The notes below the pieces were generated by a model. It did not search any database, was not told the origin of the DNA, and saw only the letters and a list, made by a program, of their open reading frames with translations. From Candidatus Krumholzibacteriia bacterium (GTDB lineage: Bacteria; Krumholzibacteriota; Krumholzibacteria; WVZY01; JAKEHA01), in contig JAOTVO010000005.1 of assembly GCA_029863355.1 (NCBI GenBank), forward strand, positions 1-21,998: a stretch of 21,998 nucleotides of DNA, given 5' to 3'. The first letter of the stretch is position 1; every line of letters begins with the position of its first letter. The translations under genes were made by a program, and so were the position numbers. This document shows positions 1 to 8,335 of the stretch, one piece after another.

Positions 1-2383
1 TGAGCGTGTCCGCAGTCACCGTGAAATCCGCCTGCCCCTGCCCGTCTCCCCCGATGCTCAGGCCAATGCGCGCGCAGTCCTCGATATGGCCCTTCCGAAC
101 CGTGAGCGTCGAACGTGTCCCGATCGCCTGATACGCATTGCGGATCTCCACGTTCTCCATCGTGGCCGTCGCGCCCTCTGAGACCCAAATCCCCAGCCAG
201 TCTTTGTTCGTCGGCGTCCCCGCCGATGACTTGAAGACCGTCGGCCCCGTTCCCCGCGAGATGCTCAGCTCGCCGTCCACGACAAACTCCACCCAATCCG
301 GATCGACCCCACCCCCGTCCTCGTCCGGCCCCACCCAGAACACCATTCCGGGGGCGACCGTGAGCTTGCCGTCCGTCTTGACCTTCACATCGGCGCCGAG
401 GACCGCGCTCTCGCAGTCCTCCAGCTTCACATCTCCCAGCTCTAGCGCGACCTCGTTCTCGATCGCGACCTGCGCGTTGCGAATGATCAGATTGTCCAGA
501 CCTGAGGTCTCGCTCCCAGCCACGATCCGGATGCCCACCCAGTCTGCACTCGTCGGATCCGAATCCGTGAACGACTCGAAGATTACCGGGTCGCCTGAGG
601 TTCCAATGTTCAACTCGCCTTCCACGACGATCTCGACGCGGTCTGTGTCCGTTCCACCCGCCTCGTTGTCCGGCGCGACCTTCACGATCGTCCCCGGGTC
701 GATAGTCAGACTCGCCCCCGCCGGAATCGTCAGATCGCCCGAGATGTAGTACTTCCCATCGCGCGTCTTGCTCGGGCTCCACGTCACCTCCCCGCTGATC
801 TCCCCCCACTCCGTGAGCGCCCGGTACGCGTTAAGCTTACCCGCCCCGAACTTCTTCCGATTCTCGGTCGTGTCTTCCCAATAGAACTCCGCGGAGCGCA
901 GGATCCGCTGCTTGACTTGAAACTGATTCAGGTCCGGAAAACGGGCCCGGATCAGCGCAGCCACTCCTGCCACTTGCGGCGCAGCACCGGATGTCCCCTT
1001 GAATAAGACGATGTGCGAATTGCAGGGACGAACGGCTTCGTCAGGGCAAGCGATGGGAGGTCCAGGGCAGGAGTCATGCGAGTGGGCGGGAATACCTTCG
1101 CCTACCGGGGCGACGAGCGACACACTCCCGACATATGGTCCATAGGCACTTAGGTTCCAAAGATCTACCGACTGTGTCATGCTACCCACGGCGAGAACCG
1201 AGTCATAAAGGGCTGGCCACTGCACGTCCAGGTGCGTCTCGGCGTTGGGAGCATTCCCGGCGCCACCAACGAGAACGCAGTCGAAGCCGCCCAAGCTCTC
1301 GGGGGCAGTGGCCGACCGCACAACGTCTCTCAAGACTTGGTAGTCGATACCGTATACCCAGCTCATGTTGATAACGCGTGCATGTTGAGCGGCGTGGTAG
1401 ACGGCGTCCGCCGTTCGACGAGGAGAGCTGCCCGTTCGCGCGTGATAGACGCGCGCCGCTGGCGCGACCCCGACGAGCGACTCGCCGCCATCGTCCTTCG
1501 CCACTGCAATGCTCTCAACACTGAAACCGTGGGGGGCGCACTTCAGGATTCGCCATGGGTTTGGTATGTAGTGGGGATCGCAGAGGACAGCATTCAAGGG
1601 ACGCACCCTCCACTCCTGCTTAGCCGCCTCTTCTGCGAGACGTGGTGGGTCCCAGAAGTTCCATCCAATTACGTTGTCGGCCTCAGAGTCCGAATCGAGC
1701 GGGCTGTCTTGGCCGTCGAGGTCGGCCGCATTGAAGACGCCCAGCGGGTCCTTATCCTCGGCCGAATTGTAGAAGTACGCTATGTCCTCGTGCAGGCCCC
1801 ATTGATCTATCGCGAGCATCGTGCCCCCATCGACGATGCCGATCACCACGTTATTGCCGCGCTCAATGTACCACGCCTCAGGCGCGTCGATATCAGTTCC
1901 GTCGTCTGCTTCGTTGTCGAGGTTCCATTGTGCACCCGACACGAAATAGGTGTCCGTCGGCTCGTGCCGATACGTACCGCAGCCACTGGGTTCGGCGAGT
2001 TCGCTGACGCTCACCGCTTCAAGCTCAGAACAAAGCGAGAGTGCCGCGACCACCTCGTAGGGATCCGTATCGTCGTCGTAGTACAGGACGAACATCCGCT
2101 CCAGACGTTGCCCTGCGTCGGTCAGATGTCGAGTGTACGTCGGCACGAACTTCTCCGTGCGAGGTGCTTCCAGCCCACTGATAATGCTATCAACGCAAGC
2201 AACGCCGAAACTCGCTGGTTCTGTCTCAACGGTGCCGCTGTCTGGCATGGCGGCCGCGGCAAACCTCATCACCACAACTCCTGGCTCGCACTCAGGTGGG
2301 TCGGCCCCAGCGATCTGACCGAATGCCGTTGCGAGCAGGAGACCAACGAGCGAAGTCACTTCTGCCAAACTATTGCGAAGCAT
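1..2383 (-). CDS. Secreted subtilisin-like serine protease (S8 family) with C-terminal beta-helix-like repeats, partial
   Basis: The frame is open from an ATG at 2383 to the left edge: 794 codons seen, C-terminus missing. The start is fixed by AGGAGGT at 2391-2397, 7 bases upstream. Residues 1-27 look like a signal peptide ending in QIAGA. Residues about 33-130 resemble an inhibitor-type propeptide. The catalytic domain spans about 150-520: Asp185 in VIGIVDGG, His285 in APHGFSVES, oxyanion Asn377 in GGAGN and nucleophile Ser465 in GTSGAAPQVAG. The triad is complete, but the Asp and His motifs depart from the usual D-[ST]-G and HGTHVAG. From about residue 545 the protein becomes a beta-strand-rich region with two copies of a module of about 114 residues. 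Such exported proteases probably degrade extracellular or surface proteins. The missing end may carry a sorting domain like that of the divergent neighbour at 2474. Family assignment is secure; substrate is unknown. Confidence 0.93.
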   Translation of the reverse strand, partial: MLRNSLAEVTSLVGLLLATAFGQIAGADPPECEPGVVVMRFAAAAMPDSGTVETEPASFGVACVDSIISGLEAPRTEKFVPTYTRHLTDAGQRLERMFVLYYDDDTDPYEVVAALSLCSELEAVSVSELAEPSGCGTYRHEPTDTYFVSGAQWNLDNEADDGTDIDAPEAWYIERGNNVVIGIVDGGTMLAIDQWGLHEDIAYFYNSAEDKDPLGVFNAADLDGQDSPLDSDSEADNVIGWNFWDPPRLAEEAAKQEWRVRPLNAVLCDPHYIPNPWRILKCAPHGFSVESIAVAKDDGGESLVGVAPAARVYHARTGSSPRRTADAVYHAAQHARVINMSWVYGIDYQVLRDVVRSATAPESLGGFDCVLVGGAGNAPNAETHLDVQWPALYDSVLAVGSMTQSVDLWNLSAYGPYVGSVSLVAPVGEGIPAHSHDSCPGPPIACPDEAVRPCNSHIVLFKGTSGAAPQVAGVAALIRARFPDLNQFQVKQRILRSAEFYWEDTTENRKKFGAGKLNAYRALTEWGEISGEVTWSPSKTRDGKYYISGDLTIPAGASLTIDPGTIVKVAPDNEAGGTDTDRVEIVVEGELNIGTSGDPVIFESFTDSDPTSADWVGIRIVAGSETSGLDNLIIRNAQVAIENEVALELGDVKLEDCESAVLGADVKVKTDGKLTVAPGMVFWVGPDEDGGGVDPDWVEFVVDGELSISRGTGPTVFKSSAGTPTNKDWLGIWVSEGATATMENVEIRNAYQAIGTRSTLTVRKGHIEDCARIGLSIGGDGQGQADFTVTADTL
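53..394 (-). repeat. Beta-helix-like protein module, second copy (residues about 664-777)
   Basis: This is the second copy of a coding repeat of about 114 residues in the subtilase tail. Landmarks are VAPGMV, DWLGIWV, ENVEIRNAYQAI and IEDC, each about 113-115 residues after its counterpart in the first copy. The repetition is seen at protein level. Periodic short strands with RNA[QY]xAI turns suggest a right-handed beta-helix, which is an inference. Confidence 0.65.
395..736 (-). repeat. Beta-helix-like protein module, first copy (residues about 550-663)
   Basis: First copy of the coding repeat of about 114 residues. Landmarks are IDPGTIVKV, DWVGIRI, DNLIIRNAQVAI and LEDC. It directly follows the protease domain. 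More copies may lie beyond the left edge, since the frame is still open there. Confidence 0.65.
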
Positions 2384-2473
2384 GGCGGGTACCTCCTGGA
2401 CAAACCCGCGTACCTGCGCTAACCTTAAGTGAGGTATGGGGGACGGTGGACGCATAGCACCTTAGGGGGGGGG
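2384..2473. promoter_or_regulatory. Divergent intergenic region of the two secreted-protein genes
   Basis: The 90 bases between the divergent ATGs at 2383 and 2474 must hold the start signals for both genes. The subtilase Shine-Dalgarno (AGGAGGT on the minus strand, 2391-2397) and a G9 run at 2465-2473 are visible. The middle, around 2419-2435, is AT-richer and contains CTTAAG, but I cannot identify a convincing -35/-10 pair on either strand. The head-to-head arrangement suggests co-regulation. Confidence 0.45.
2465..2473 (+). repeat. G9 homopolymer directly before a start codon
   Basis: Nine consecutive G residues abut the ATG at 2474 and take the place of the ribosome-binding site. The tract could act as a Shine-Dalgarno-like purine run. 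Long G runs are also prone to slipped-strand length change, which here would alter spacing rather than frame if 2474 is the true start. Confidence 0.6.
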
Positions 2474-4240
2474 ATGTCAAGAGAACGCGCTCTTCTTATC
2501 GCTGACCGCTGGCCGATCAGCAAGCTTGTGTTTGTCATATGCCTTGTTGTTCATGTTGGGTCGGCGCGTGCATCGATCTCGCCGATGGCCAAGATCATCG
2601 ACCTGGCAAGCCAATCAGCCGACGTCGAACTAGCCGGGATGGTGCCCGGGGACTACAGCGGCATGTCGCTGACTTCTGGCGATTTCAACGGGGACGGGCA
2701 GGAGGATCTGGCAATCCTCAGCCCCGGCGCCGCACCCCTGGGTGGGACCCGACGGGGCATCGTGAATCTTCTGTGGGGGCCCTTCGACCAAGGGACAACA
2801 GCGCAAGTGAATAATCTGCCGGGGATTTGGATCTTCGGCACATCGGTCGATGCGGACCTGACGAGCGGTCTTTCTGCGGGCGATCTGAATGCGGATGGGC
2901 TGGACGACCTGATCTGGGGTCAGCCGCTCGGGCTGAACATCTGGCGCGACGGGGTGGTCTACGTCGTCATGGGTCGTCATGTGTTTCCCGATACCATCGA
3001 CCTCGCGATTGGTGCTGAAGGAGTAGTGACGGCGCTCGGGCCGCCCTGGTCGGCAGACTTCGGACGGAGCACTTGCGGCTGTGACGTCGACGGCGACGCC
3101 TACGACGACTTGGCAATCGGGGGAGCCTATGGTGAGATGGTCGTCATCCACGGGAGCGACAGCCTGCGCGCGACCTACGAGCTCGGGCAGGACTACGCGG
3201 ACATGAGTCGCGTGCTCGACCTGCCGTATCTTGCTGAGACGAACAACGATCTTGCCTGTGCTGATATGGATGGGGATGCTCGCGACGACCTCGTGGTTGG
3301 GCATGGGGCGGATTTCGACCACCCGGGAGTAGTGCGGGTGCTATATGGGCATTCTAGCTGGCGCGACACACTGTTCTTTGACGATCCCATATTCCGAACC
3401 GTGACAATGATCGCGCCGCCACAATCCGGGGGTTTGGCCAACGTCAAGGTGGCGATAGCCGTGCCCGAGCTGGAGGTTCTGGCCACGAACGACAACGCGG
3501 ATCCCCTCGGCTGCTTCAATTGCGGTGAGGTCTACCGCACATTCGCAGTATCTGAACTGCCCGACTCGCAAGCTATCAATTCCGATATGGTCGCGCGATC
3601 GGTTCTCATCGGAAGCGGGATCAGCACCCTTCACGGCAGCAACGTCGAGACTGGCGACTTCAACGCCGACGGATGGACTGATGTCGCCGTTGTGAGTCAA
3701 GGGGCTGTGGACAAGACCATCGTCGTATTCGGCCGGGCTTCTTTGCCCGACTCCGTCTTCCTTGGGTCGGACACTTCACTCACCCGGATTCTGGGACGTG
3801 ATGCCGGAGGGGATCTCGGGAAGGGGATCGCGGTCGCTGATTTCAACGACGATGGAGTGGACGATCTCGCGTTGGGTGCGTGGCTTGCTCCGTCGCAGGG
3901 GCGAACCTACGTGCTCTTCGGCGACCCGGAATCGACAGGTGTGGAGGTGGAGCCGATACCCGCCTCCGTGTCGCTATCTCAGAACTATCCCAATCCGTTC
4001 AATCCAGTGACGACGATCGTTTTTACATTGCCGAGCGCGGGGTATGTGCGGTTGGATGTGTTCGATGTGGGGGGGCGGTTCGTGGAGCGGTTGGTGGACG
4101 AGTGGCGCGTGCGGGATCAGCACGAGATCCACTGGGATGGGCGGGATTGGGACGGACGGCCGCTGGCTTCGGGAGTCTACTTCTACCGGCTCACGACACC
4201 ACAGGGATCGGTCACCCGCAAGGCGGTCTTGCTTCGCTGA
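2474..4240 (+). CDS. Secreted FG-GAP/VCBS beta-propeller protein with C-terminal FlgD-like (type IX-type) sorting domain
   Basis: A 588-residue protein. I chose ATG 2474 over the in-frame ATG at 2429 because the signal peptide then sits properly: hydrophobic KLVFVICLVVHV, with cleavage likely after GSARA (residue 33). Six FG-GAP calcium-binding loops of the form DxNxDGxxD start at residues 70, 137, 204, 264, 395 and 456. A degenerate repeat near 325-345 would complete a seven-bladed, integrin-like propeller. Residues 500-588 (SLSQNYPNPFNPVTTI ... SGVYFYRL ... RKAVLLR) are the FlgD-Ig/type IX secretion sorting fold typical of FCB bacteria. In that group such proteins are exported and anchored or released by the PorU-type sortase. 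It is divergent from the subtilase and likely acts with it outside the cell. Ligand and role are unknown. Confidence 0.92.
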   Translation: MSRERALLIADRWPISKLVFVICLVVHVGSARASISPMAKIIDLASQSADVELAGMVPGDYSGMSLTSGDFNGDGQEDLAILSPGAAPLGGTRRGIVNLLWGPFDQGTTAQVNNLPGIWIFGTSVDADLTSGLSAGDLNADGLDDLIWGQPLGLNIWRDGVVYVVMGRHVFPDTIDLAIGAEGVVTALGPPWSADFGRSTCGCDVDGDAYDDLAIGGAYGEMVVIHGSDSLRATYELGQDYADMSRVLDLPYLAETNNDLACADMDGDARDDLVVGHGADFDHPGVVRVLYGHSSWRDTLFFDDPIFRTVTMIAPPQSGGLANVKVAIAVPELEVLATNDNADPLGCFNCGEVYRTFAVSELPDSQAINSDMVARSVLIGSGISTLHGSNVETGDFNADGWTDVAVVSQGAVDKTIVVFGRASLPDSVFLGSDTSLTRILGRDAGGDLGKGIAVADFNDDGVDDLALGAWLAPSQGRTYVLFGDPESTGVEVEPIPASVSLSQNYPNPFNPVTTIVFTLPSAGYVRLDVFDVGGRFVERLVDEWRVRDQHEIHWDGRDWDGRPLASGVYFYRLTTPQGSVTRKAVLLR

Positions 4241-4274
4241 GAGCCATCCTGACTCGGCGCGATGCCACGCGCTG

Positions 4275-6656
4275 CTAGCCGAAGATCACCCGTTCCATCT
4301 CGCCGCGGTGGGCGTCGCGCAGCTCGTCGGCGGACAGCTCGATCGACGCGCTCGCGGTGAGGGTCACGTGCAGGGCACCGTCGGCGATGGTGCGGCCGAG
4401 CGGGACGATGTCGGCGCCGCGCGCGCGCGCGAGTTTTTCGAAGGCTTGCCAGCTCTCCTCGGGCACCTCCACGACGATCCCGCCGAATTCGCTGAACAGT
4501 TGATGCGCGAGTGACGCGCTCGTGTTGAGAGCGCGCGCGAGATCGATGTCGCAGCCGATCGGTTCGAGCGCGCTGGCGAGCGCCATCTCGGCGAGTGTCA
4601 CCAGCAGACCGCCGTGGGAGATGTCGTGGGCCGCGGCGACGAGGCCGGCGGCGAAGGCGTCGATCAGCGTGAGCAGGAGGGCGGGCTCGCTTGCCAAGTC
4701 GGGGCGCGGGGGCGCGGCGTCTTCGGGGCTTCCATAGTACTTCTCGTACTCGGAGCCGGCGATGTCGGCGTGGATGTGCCCGATGAGCGCCACGCGCGAA
4801 CCGGCGTGCTTAAAGGATAGGTCGCGCGCGCGCGAGGCGTCGTCGAGGCGGGCGGCGCAGGCGACGATGGGCGTGGGCGCGATGGCGTCGCCGGTCTCGC
4901 TCTGGTTATAGAAGGAGACGTTGCCGGAGATCACGGGCACGCCGTGGTCGGCGCCCTCGAAGACGCGCAGCGCGCGACAGGCGTCGCCGATCCCGCGCAC
5001 GGCCTCGGTGAACTCCCAGAACACGCCGGGGTCCTCGGGGTCGCCGAAGTTGAGGCAGTCGGTGACGGCGAGCGGGCGCGCGCCCACGCAGGCCACGTTG
5101 CGCGCCGCCTCGAGCACCGACCACGCGCCGCCGAGGTAGGGGCTGATCGCACCCAGGCGCGAGGCGCCGCCGCAGGAGGCGGCGAGCGCGATGGGGTGGC
5201 CGGGCAGAAAGATCTCCACGCTGGCGTCTGCTTCGCCGGGGCGCAGCACCGCGCGGCCCTGCACCTCGCTGTCGTAGTGCTGGAAGACGGGCGACTTGTC
5301 GCAGATGTTGATCGAGCCCAAGAGCGCGAGCAGGGCCTCGCGGATGCCGGCGGCGCCCTCGGCGTGCGTCCATCCGGCCGACGGGAGCTTGCGCGCGCGC
5401 GGTGTGGCCTCGCGCGCGTAGGCGATGCCGGTGGTGACGGCATCCACGTCGGCGTCGCTCACGCAGCGCGCGCCACGCGACACGTGAAAGCGCTGGTCGG
5501 GCGTGACGCGCCCGATCACGTAGGCGCCCGCGCCCTCGTAGAGGTGCGGCATCTCGAAGTGCACGTTGTAGATCTCGAGCACCTCTTTCGATAGGCGCGC
5601 GGGCACGGCGAGGAGGAAACGCTCCTGCGTCTCCGAGCACGCGATCACTTCGGCCGGCATGTCCGCAAAGGCCAAATTGACGCTATCTAAATTGAGCGCC
5701 ACGCCCAGTCCCGCCGCCTCGGCCATCTCGGAGGCGGCGCAGCTGATGCCGCCGGCGCCGAGGTCCTTGTAGCCGATGGGCACTTTCTTTTTTTGCGCCC
5801 AGGCGAGCATCTCCTTCTGCGCCTCGGCGAGCACGCGCTTGAGGAACGGGTCGGGCACCTGCACGGCACCCTGGCGCTCCACCGCTTCTTCCTCGCTCAG
5901 CCGCTCCGAGGCGAAGGCGGCGCCGCCGAAGCCGGAAGCATCCGTGGGCTTGCCGATGAGAATCACGTCGTAGGGCTCTTCGCGCGCCGCGTCGGGCACG
6001 CGGCTGCGGATGATGCCGTCCTCCGCGACCACGCCGAAGGCAACCACGTTGACCAGGCAGTTGTCGTCGAAGGTGGCGTCGAAGTAGGTCTCGCCGCCGT
6101 AGGTGGGCACGCCGAGCGCGTTACCGTACTGCGCGATGCCGTCCACCACACCCCAGGCGATGTCGCGCACGCGGCTGGCGTGGGGGCCGTGGGGGTCGCC
6201 GAAGCGCAGCGGATCCATCACGCCGATCACGTCGGCGCCCATGCAGTAGACGTCGCGCACGATGCCGCCGATGCCCGTCGCCGCGCCCTCCACGGGCAGC
6301 ACCTGCGAGGGATGGTTGTGGCTCTCGTGCGCCATCACCAGGCACCACGACTTCCCCTCGATCTCGGCGAAGCGAATCACCCCCGCGTCCTCGCCCGGGC
6401 CCAGCACCACGTGCGGCGCGTCGGTGGGCAGATATTGCTTGAGCACGGCGCGCGAGCTCTTGTACGAGCAGTGCTCGCTCCACATGGTGTTGAAGATGTG
6501 CAACTCGGTGAGCGTGGGCCGGCGGCCCAGGAGCTCGCACACGCGCGCGTACTCGCCCGGCGTCAGGCTCACGCCATTCTGCTCGAAGAACGCCTTCGCC
6601 CCTGCCGCGTCGGCGGGGTCGACGGGCACCAGGTCTTCTGTGCGGATGTCGCTCAC
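4275..6656 (-). CDS. purL: Phosphoribosylformylglycinamidine synthase subunit PurL (FGAM synthase II)
   Basis: 793 residues with a GTG start. It catalyses the ATP-dependent conversion of FGAR to FGAM, step four of purine synthesis, in the cytoplasm. Visible motifs are WSEHCSYKSS (59-68, with probable catalytic His62), MAHESHNHPS (108-117), GAATGIGGIVRD (about 125-135), the GYKDLGAGG glycine-rich loop, and the C-terminal AHDISHGGLLVTLAEMAL. Length fits the small bacterial PurL, slightly above the usual 720-760, rather than the fused 1300-residue form. It therefore needs PurS and PurQ, and neither gene is in this window. It lies 15 bases after purB, so the two are probably co-transcribed. No clear Shine-Dalgarno precedes the GTG. 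It converges on the FG-GAP gene with 34 bases between stops and no obvious terminator hairpin. Confidence 0.96.
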   Translation of the reverse strand: MSDIRTEDLVPVDPADAAGAKAFFEQNGVSLTPGEYARVCELLGRRPTLTELHIFNTMWSEHCSYKSSRAVLKQYLPTDAPHVVLGPGEDAGVIRFAEIEGKSWCLVMAHESHNHPSQVLPVEGAATGIGGIVRDVYCMGADVIGVMDPLRFGDPHGPHASRVRDIAWGVVDGIAQYGNALGVPTYGGETYFDATFDDNCLVNVVAFGVVAEDGIIRSRVPDAAREEPYDVILIGKPTDASGFGGAAFASERLSEEEAVERQGAVQVPDPFLKRVLAEAQKEMLAWAQKKKVPIGYKDLGAGGISCAASEMAEAAGLGVALNLDSVNLAFADMPAEVIACSETQERFLLAVPARLSKEVLEIYNVHFEMPHLYEGAGAYVIGRVTPDQRFHVSRGARCVSDADVDAVTTGIAYAREATPRARKLPSAGWTHAEGAAGIREALLALLGSINICDKSPVFQHYDSEVQGRAVLRPGEADASVEIFLPGHPIALAASCGGASRLGAISPYLGGAWSVLEAARNVACVGARPLAVTDCLNFGDPEDPGVFWEFTEAVRGIGDACRALRVFEGADHGVPVISGNVSFYNQSETGDAIAPTPIVACAARLDDASRARDLSFKHAGSRVALIGHIHADIAGSEYEKYYGSPEDAAPPRPDLASEPALLLTLIDAFAAGLVAAAHDISHGGLLVTLAEMALASALEPIGCDIDLARALNTSASLAHQLFSEFGGIVVEVPEESWQAFEKLARARGADIVPLGRTIADGALHVTLTASASIELSADELRDAHRGEMERVIFG

Positions 6657-6671
6657 TGTAAAGGACGGACG

Positions 6672-7973
6672 TCAGCCCGTCGGCCCGAGCACGCGGTCGA
6701 AGATCGTGTCGGTCTCGGCGATGAAGTTGTCGATGGAGAAGACGCCGGCGAGGGTCTGCTCGTCGAGGCGGGAGGTGATGTCCTTGCGCGCGCGCACGGT
6801 CTTCTCGAAGGGCGTGCCCGTCTCCCACGTCTCCATGGCCGCGCCCTGCACGAGCGTGTAGGCGTCCTCGCGCGAGAGGCCAGCGCGGGCCAGCTCCAGC
6901 ATGAGCTTCTGCGAGAAGACCAGCCCGTGCACCTTGTCCATGTTGGCGCGCATGTGCTCGGGGTAGACGACCATTCCCTTCACCACGGCGGTGAACTTGG
7001 CCAGCATGTAGTCGAGCGTGATGGTCGCGTCGGGCAGGATCACGCGTTCCACCGAGGAGTGGCTGATATCGCGCTCGTGCCAGAGGGTCACGTTCTCCAT
7101 CGCCGCCACGGCGTAGCCGCGCACGAGCCGCGCCATCCCCGCCACGCGCTCGCAGACGATGGGGTTGCGCTTGTGCGGCATCGACGAGCTGCCCTTCTGC
7201 CCCTTGGCGAAGGGCTCCTCCACCTCGCGCACGTCGGTGCGCTGCAGGTTGCGAATCTCGGTGGCCATCTTCTCCAGCGACGCAGCCGCCAGCGCGCAGG
7301 CGGACACCAACTCGGCGTGGCGGTCGCGCTGCACGATCTGCGTGGACACGGGCGCGGGCGCGAGGCCGAGCTTCTTCATTACATAGGCTTCGACCTCGGG
7401 GGGCTGGTGCGCGAAGGTGCCCACCGACCCCGAGAGCTTCCCCACCGACACCCGCTCGACCGCATGCCGTAGTGTTGTCTCGCGGCGGCGCAACTCGTCG
7501 TACCACACGAGGAGCTTGAGGCCAAAGGTGGTGGGCTCGGCGTGGATGCCGTGCGTGCGCCCCACCATGACGGTGCGCTTGTGCTCGAGCGCGCGCGCCT
7601 TCACCGCGTCCTGGAGCGCGGCCATGCGCTTCAAGAGCAGCGCGCCCGCTTCTTTGAGCTGACAGGAGAGCGTGGTGTCGAGGAGGTCGGAGCTGGTGAG
7701 CCCCAGGTGCAGGTAGCGCGAGTCGTTGCCGATGTGCTCGCCGATATTGGTGAGAAAGGCGATGACGTCGTGGTGGACGGTCTCCTCGATCTCGAGGATG
7801 CGTTTGACGTCGAAGCGCGCCTTCTTGCGGATGCGCTCGACCGCCTCGCGCGGGACCTCACCGCGCTCGGCCAGCGCCTCGCAGGCTAGGATCTCGAAGT
7901 CGAGCCACTTCTGGAACTTGTTCTGTTCGGACCAGATGGCTCCCATCTCGGGGAGCGTGTAGCGTTCGATCAT
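6672..7973 (-). CDS. purB: Adenylosuccinate lyase
   Basis: 433 residues. It cleaves SAICAR to AICAR and adenylosuccinate to AMP plus fumarate in purine synthesis. The fumarase/aspartase-superfamily signature SSSMPHKRNP is at 262-271. With ATG 7973 as start, His68 (ETVHHD), His89 (YLHLGLTSSD) and His141 (GRTHGIHAEP) fall on the numbers of the catalytic histidines in the Bacillus subtilis enzyme. I prefer this start to the GTG three codons upstream (7982). Neither has a strong Shine-Dalgarno. The gene follows brnA by about 75 bases and precedes purL by 15, forming a purBL pair. A weak TATCCT on the minus strand near 8010 could be a -10, without a matching -35. Confidence 0.95.
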   Translation of the reverse strand: MIERYTLPEMGAIWSEQNKFQKWLDFEILACEALAERGEVPREAVERIRKKARFDVKRILEIEETVHHDVIAFLTNIGEHIGNDSRYLHLGLTSSDLLDTTLSCQLKEAGALLLKRMAALQDAVKARALEHKRTVMVGRTHGIHAEPTTFGLKLLVWYDELRRRETTLRHAVERVSVGKLSGSVGTFAHQPPEVEAYVMKKLGLAPAPVSTQIVQRDRHAELVSACALAAASLEKMATEIRNLQRTDVREVEEPFAKGQKGSSSMPHKRNPIVCERVAGMARLVRGYAVAAMENVTLWHERDISHSSVERVILPDATITLDYMLAKFTAVVKGMVVYPEHMRANMDKVHGLVFSQKLMLELARAGLSREDAYTLVQGAAMETWETGTPFEKTVRARKDITSRLDEQTLAGVFSIDNFIAETDTIFDRVLGPTG

Positions 7974-8047
7974 GATGGGCACCGGGCCGGGGTCATGCCC
8001 GGGAAAGCGCGAGGATAGACGATCCGGCGCGGAAAGGAAAGGGCTAA

Positions 8048-8335
8048 TCAGGGGCGCTTCTTGGACGCGGTCTTCGACTGCCGCGTCTGGTATTTGGCCA
8101 ACTCCTCCCGCAGAACTCGGCGAAGCGTCTTCTCCAGATTCTGGTCTTGAAGCTGGGTGAAGACGCGCAGCGCGTCATTCATCAACGTCTGGTAGCTCCC
8201 CCCACCCGCCTTGCGAACCCGGTCGCGAAACCAGTCGAGTATGTCATCGTCGATGCGAATCGTAATGCGCGTCTTTCCCGGTGACGGGATTACGGGCCCC
8301 CTCTTGCCTTTGCTGAAGTCGTATTCCTTTTTCAT
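8048..8335 (-). CDS. brnA: BrnA-family antitoxin (ribbon-helix-helix type)
   Basis: 95 residues from ATG 8335, which overlaps the brnT stop as ATGA; a longer upstream frame would run deep into brnT and is rejected. Residues about 20-60 (KTRITIRIDDDILDWFRDRV, then GGSYQTLMNDALRVF) match the BrnA family: a beta strand for DNA binding followed by two helices. The tail (about 66-95) is basic and helical. BrnA neutralises BrnT by direct binding and, as a complex, represses its own promoter. The perfect inverted repeat in the promoter upstream of brnT fits that role. Family assignment rests on sequence pattern and on its partner. Confidence 0.9.
   Translation of the reverse strand: MKKEYDFSKGKRGPVIPSPGKTRITIRIDDDILDWFRDRVRKAGGGSYQTLMNDALRVFTQLQDQNLEKTLRRVLREELAKYQTRQSKTASKKRP

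Noticed and set aside
138..749. Open frame on the plus strand rich in Ser/Pro/Thr
   Set aside because: It is antisense to the subtilase frame, which has a signal peptide, catalytic triad and Shine-Dalgarno; the composition is what a reverse-strand shadow gives.
1232..2422. 396-codon open frame on the plus strand
   Set aside because: Antisense to the protease domain of the subtilase, with no recognisable domain and no ribosome-binding site.
4241..4274. Possible bidirectional terminator between the FG-GAP gene and purL
   Set aside because: The 34 bases show no strong stem with a T run on either strand.
5793..7472. 559-codon plus-strand frame full of His, Arg, Val and Gly
   Set aside because: Antisense to purL and purB; the His/Arg/Val richness is the usual artefact of reading GC-rich genes backwards.
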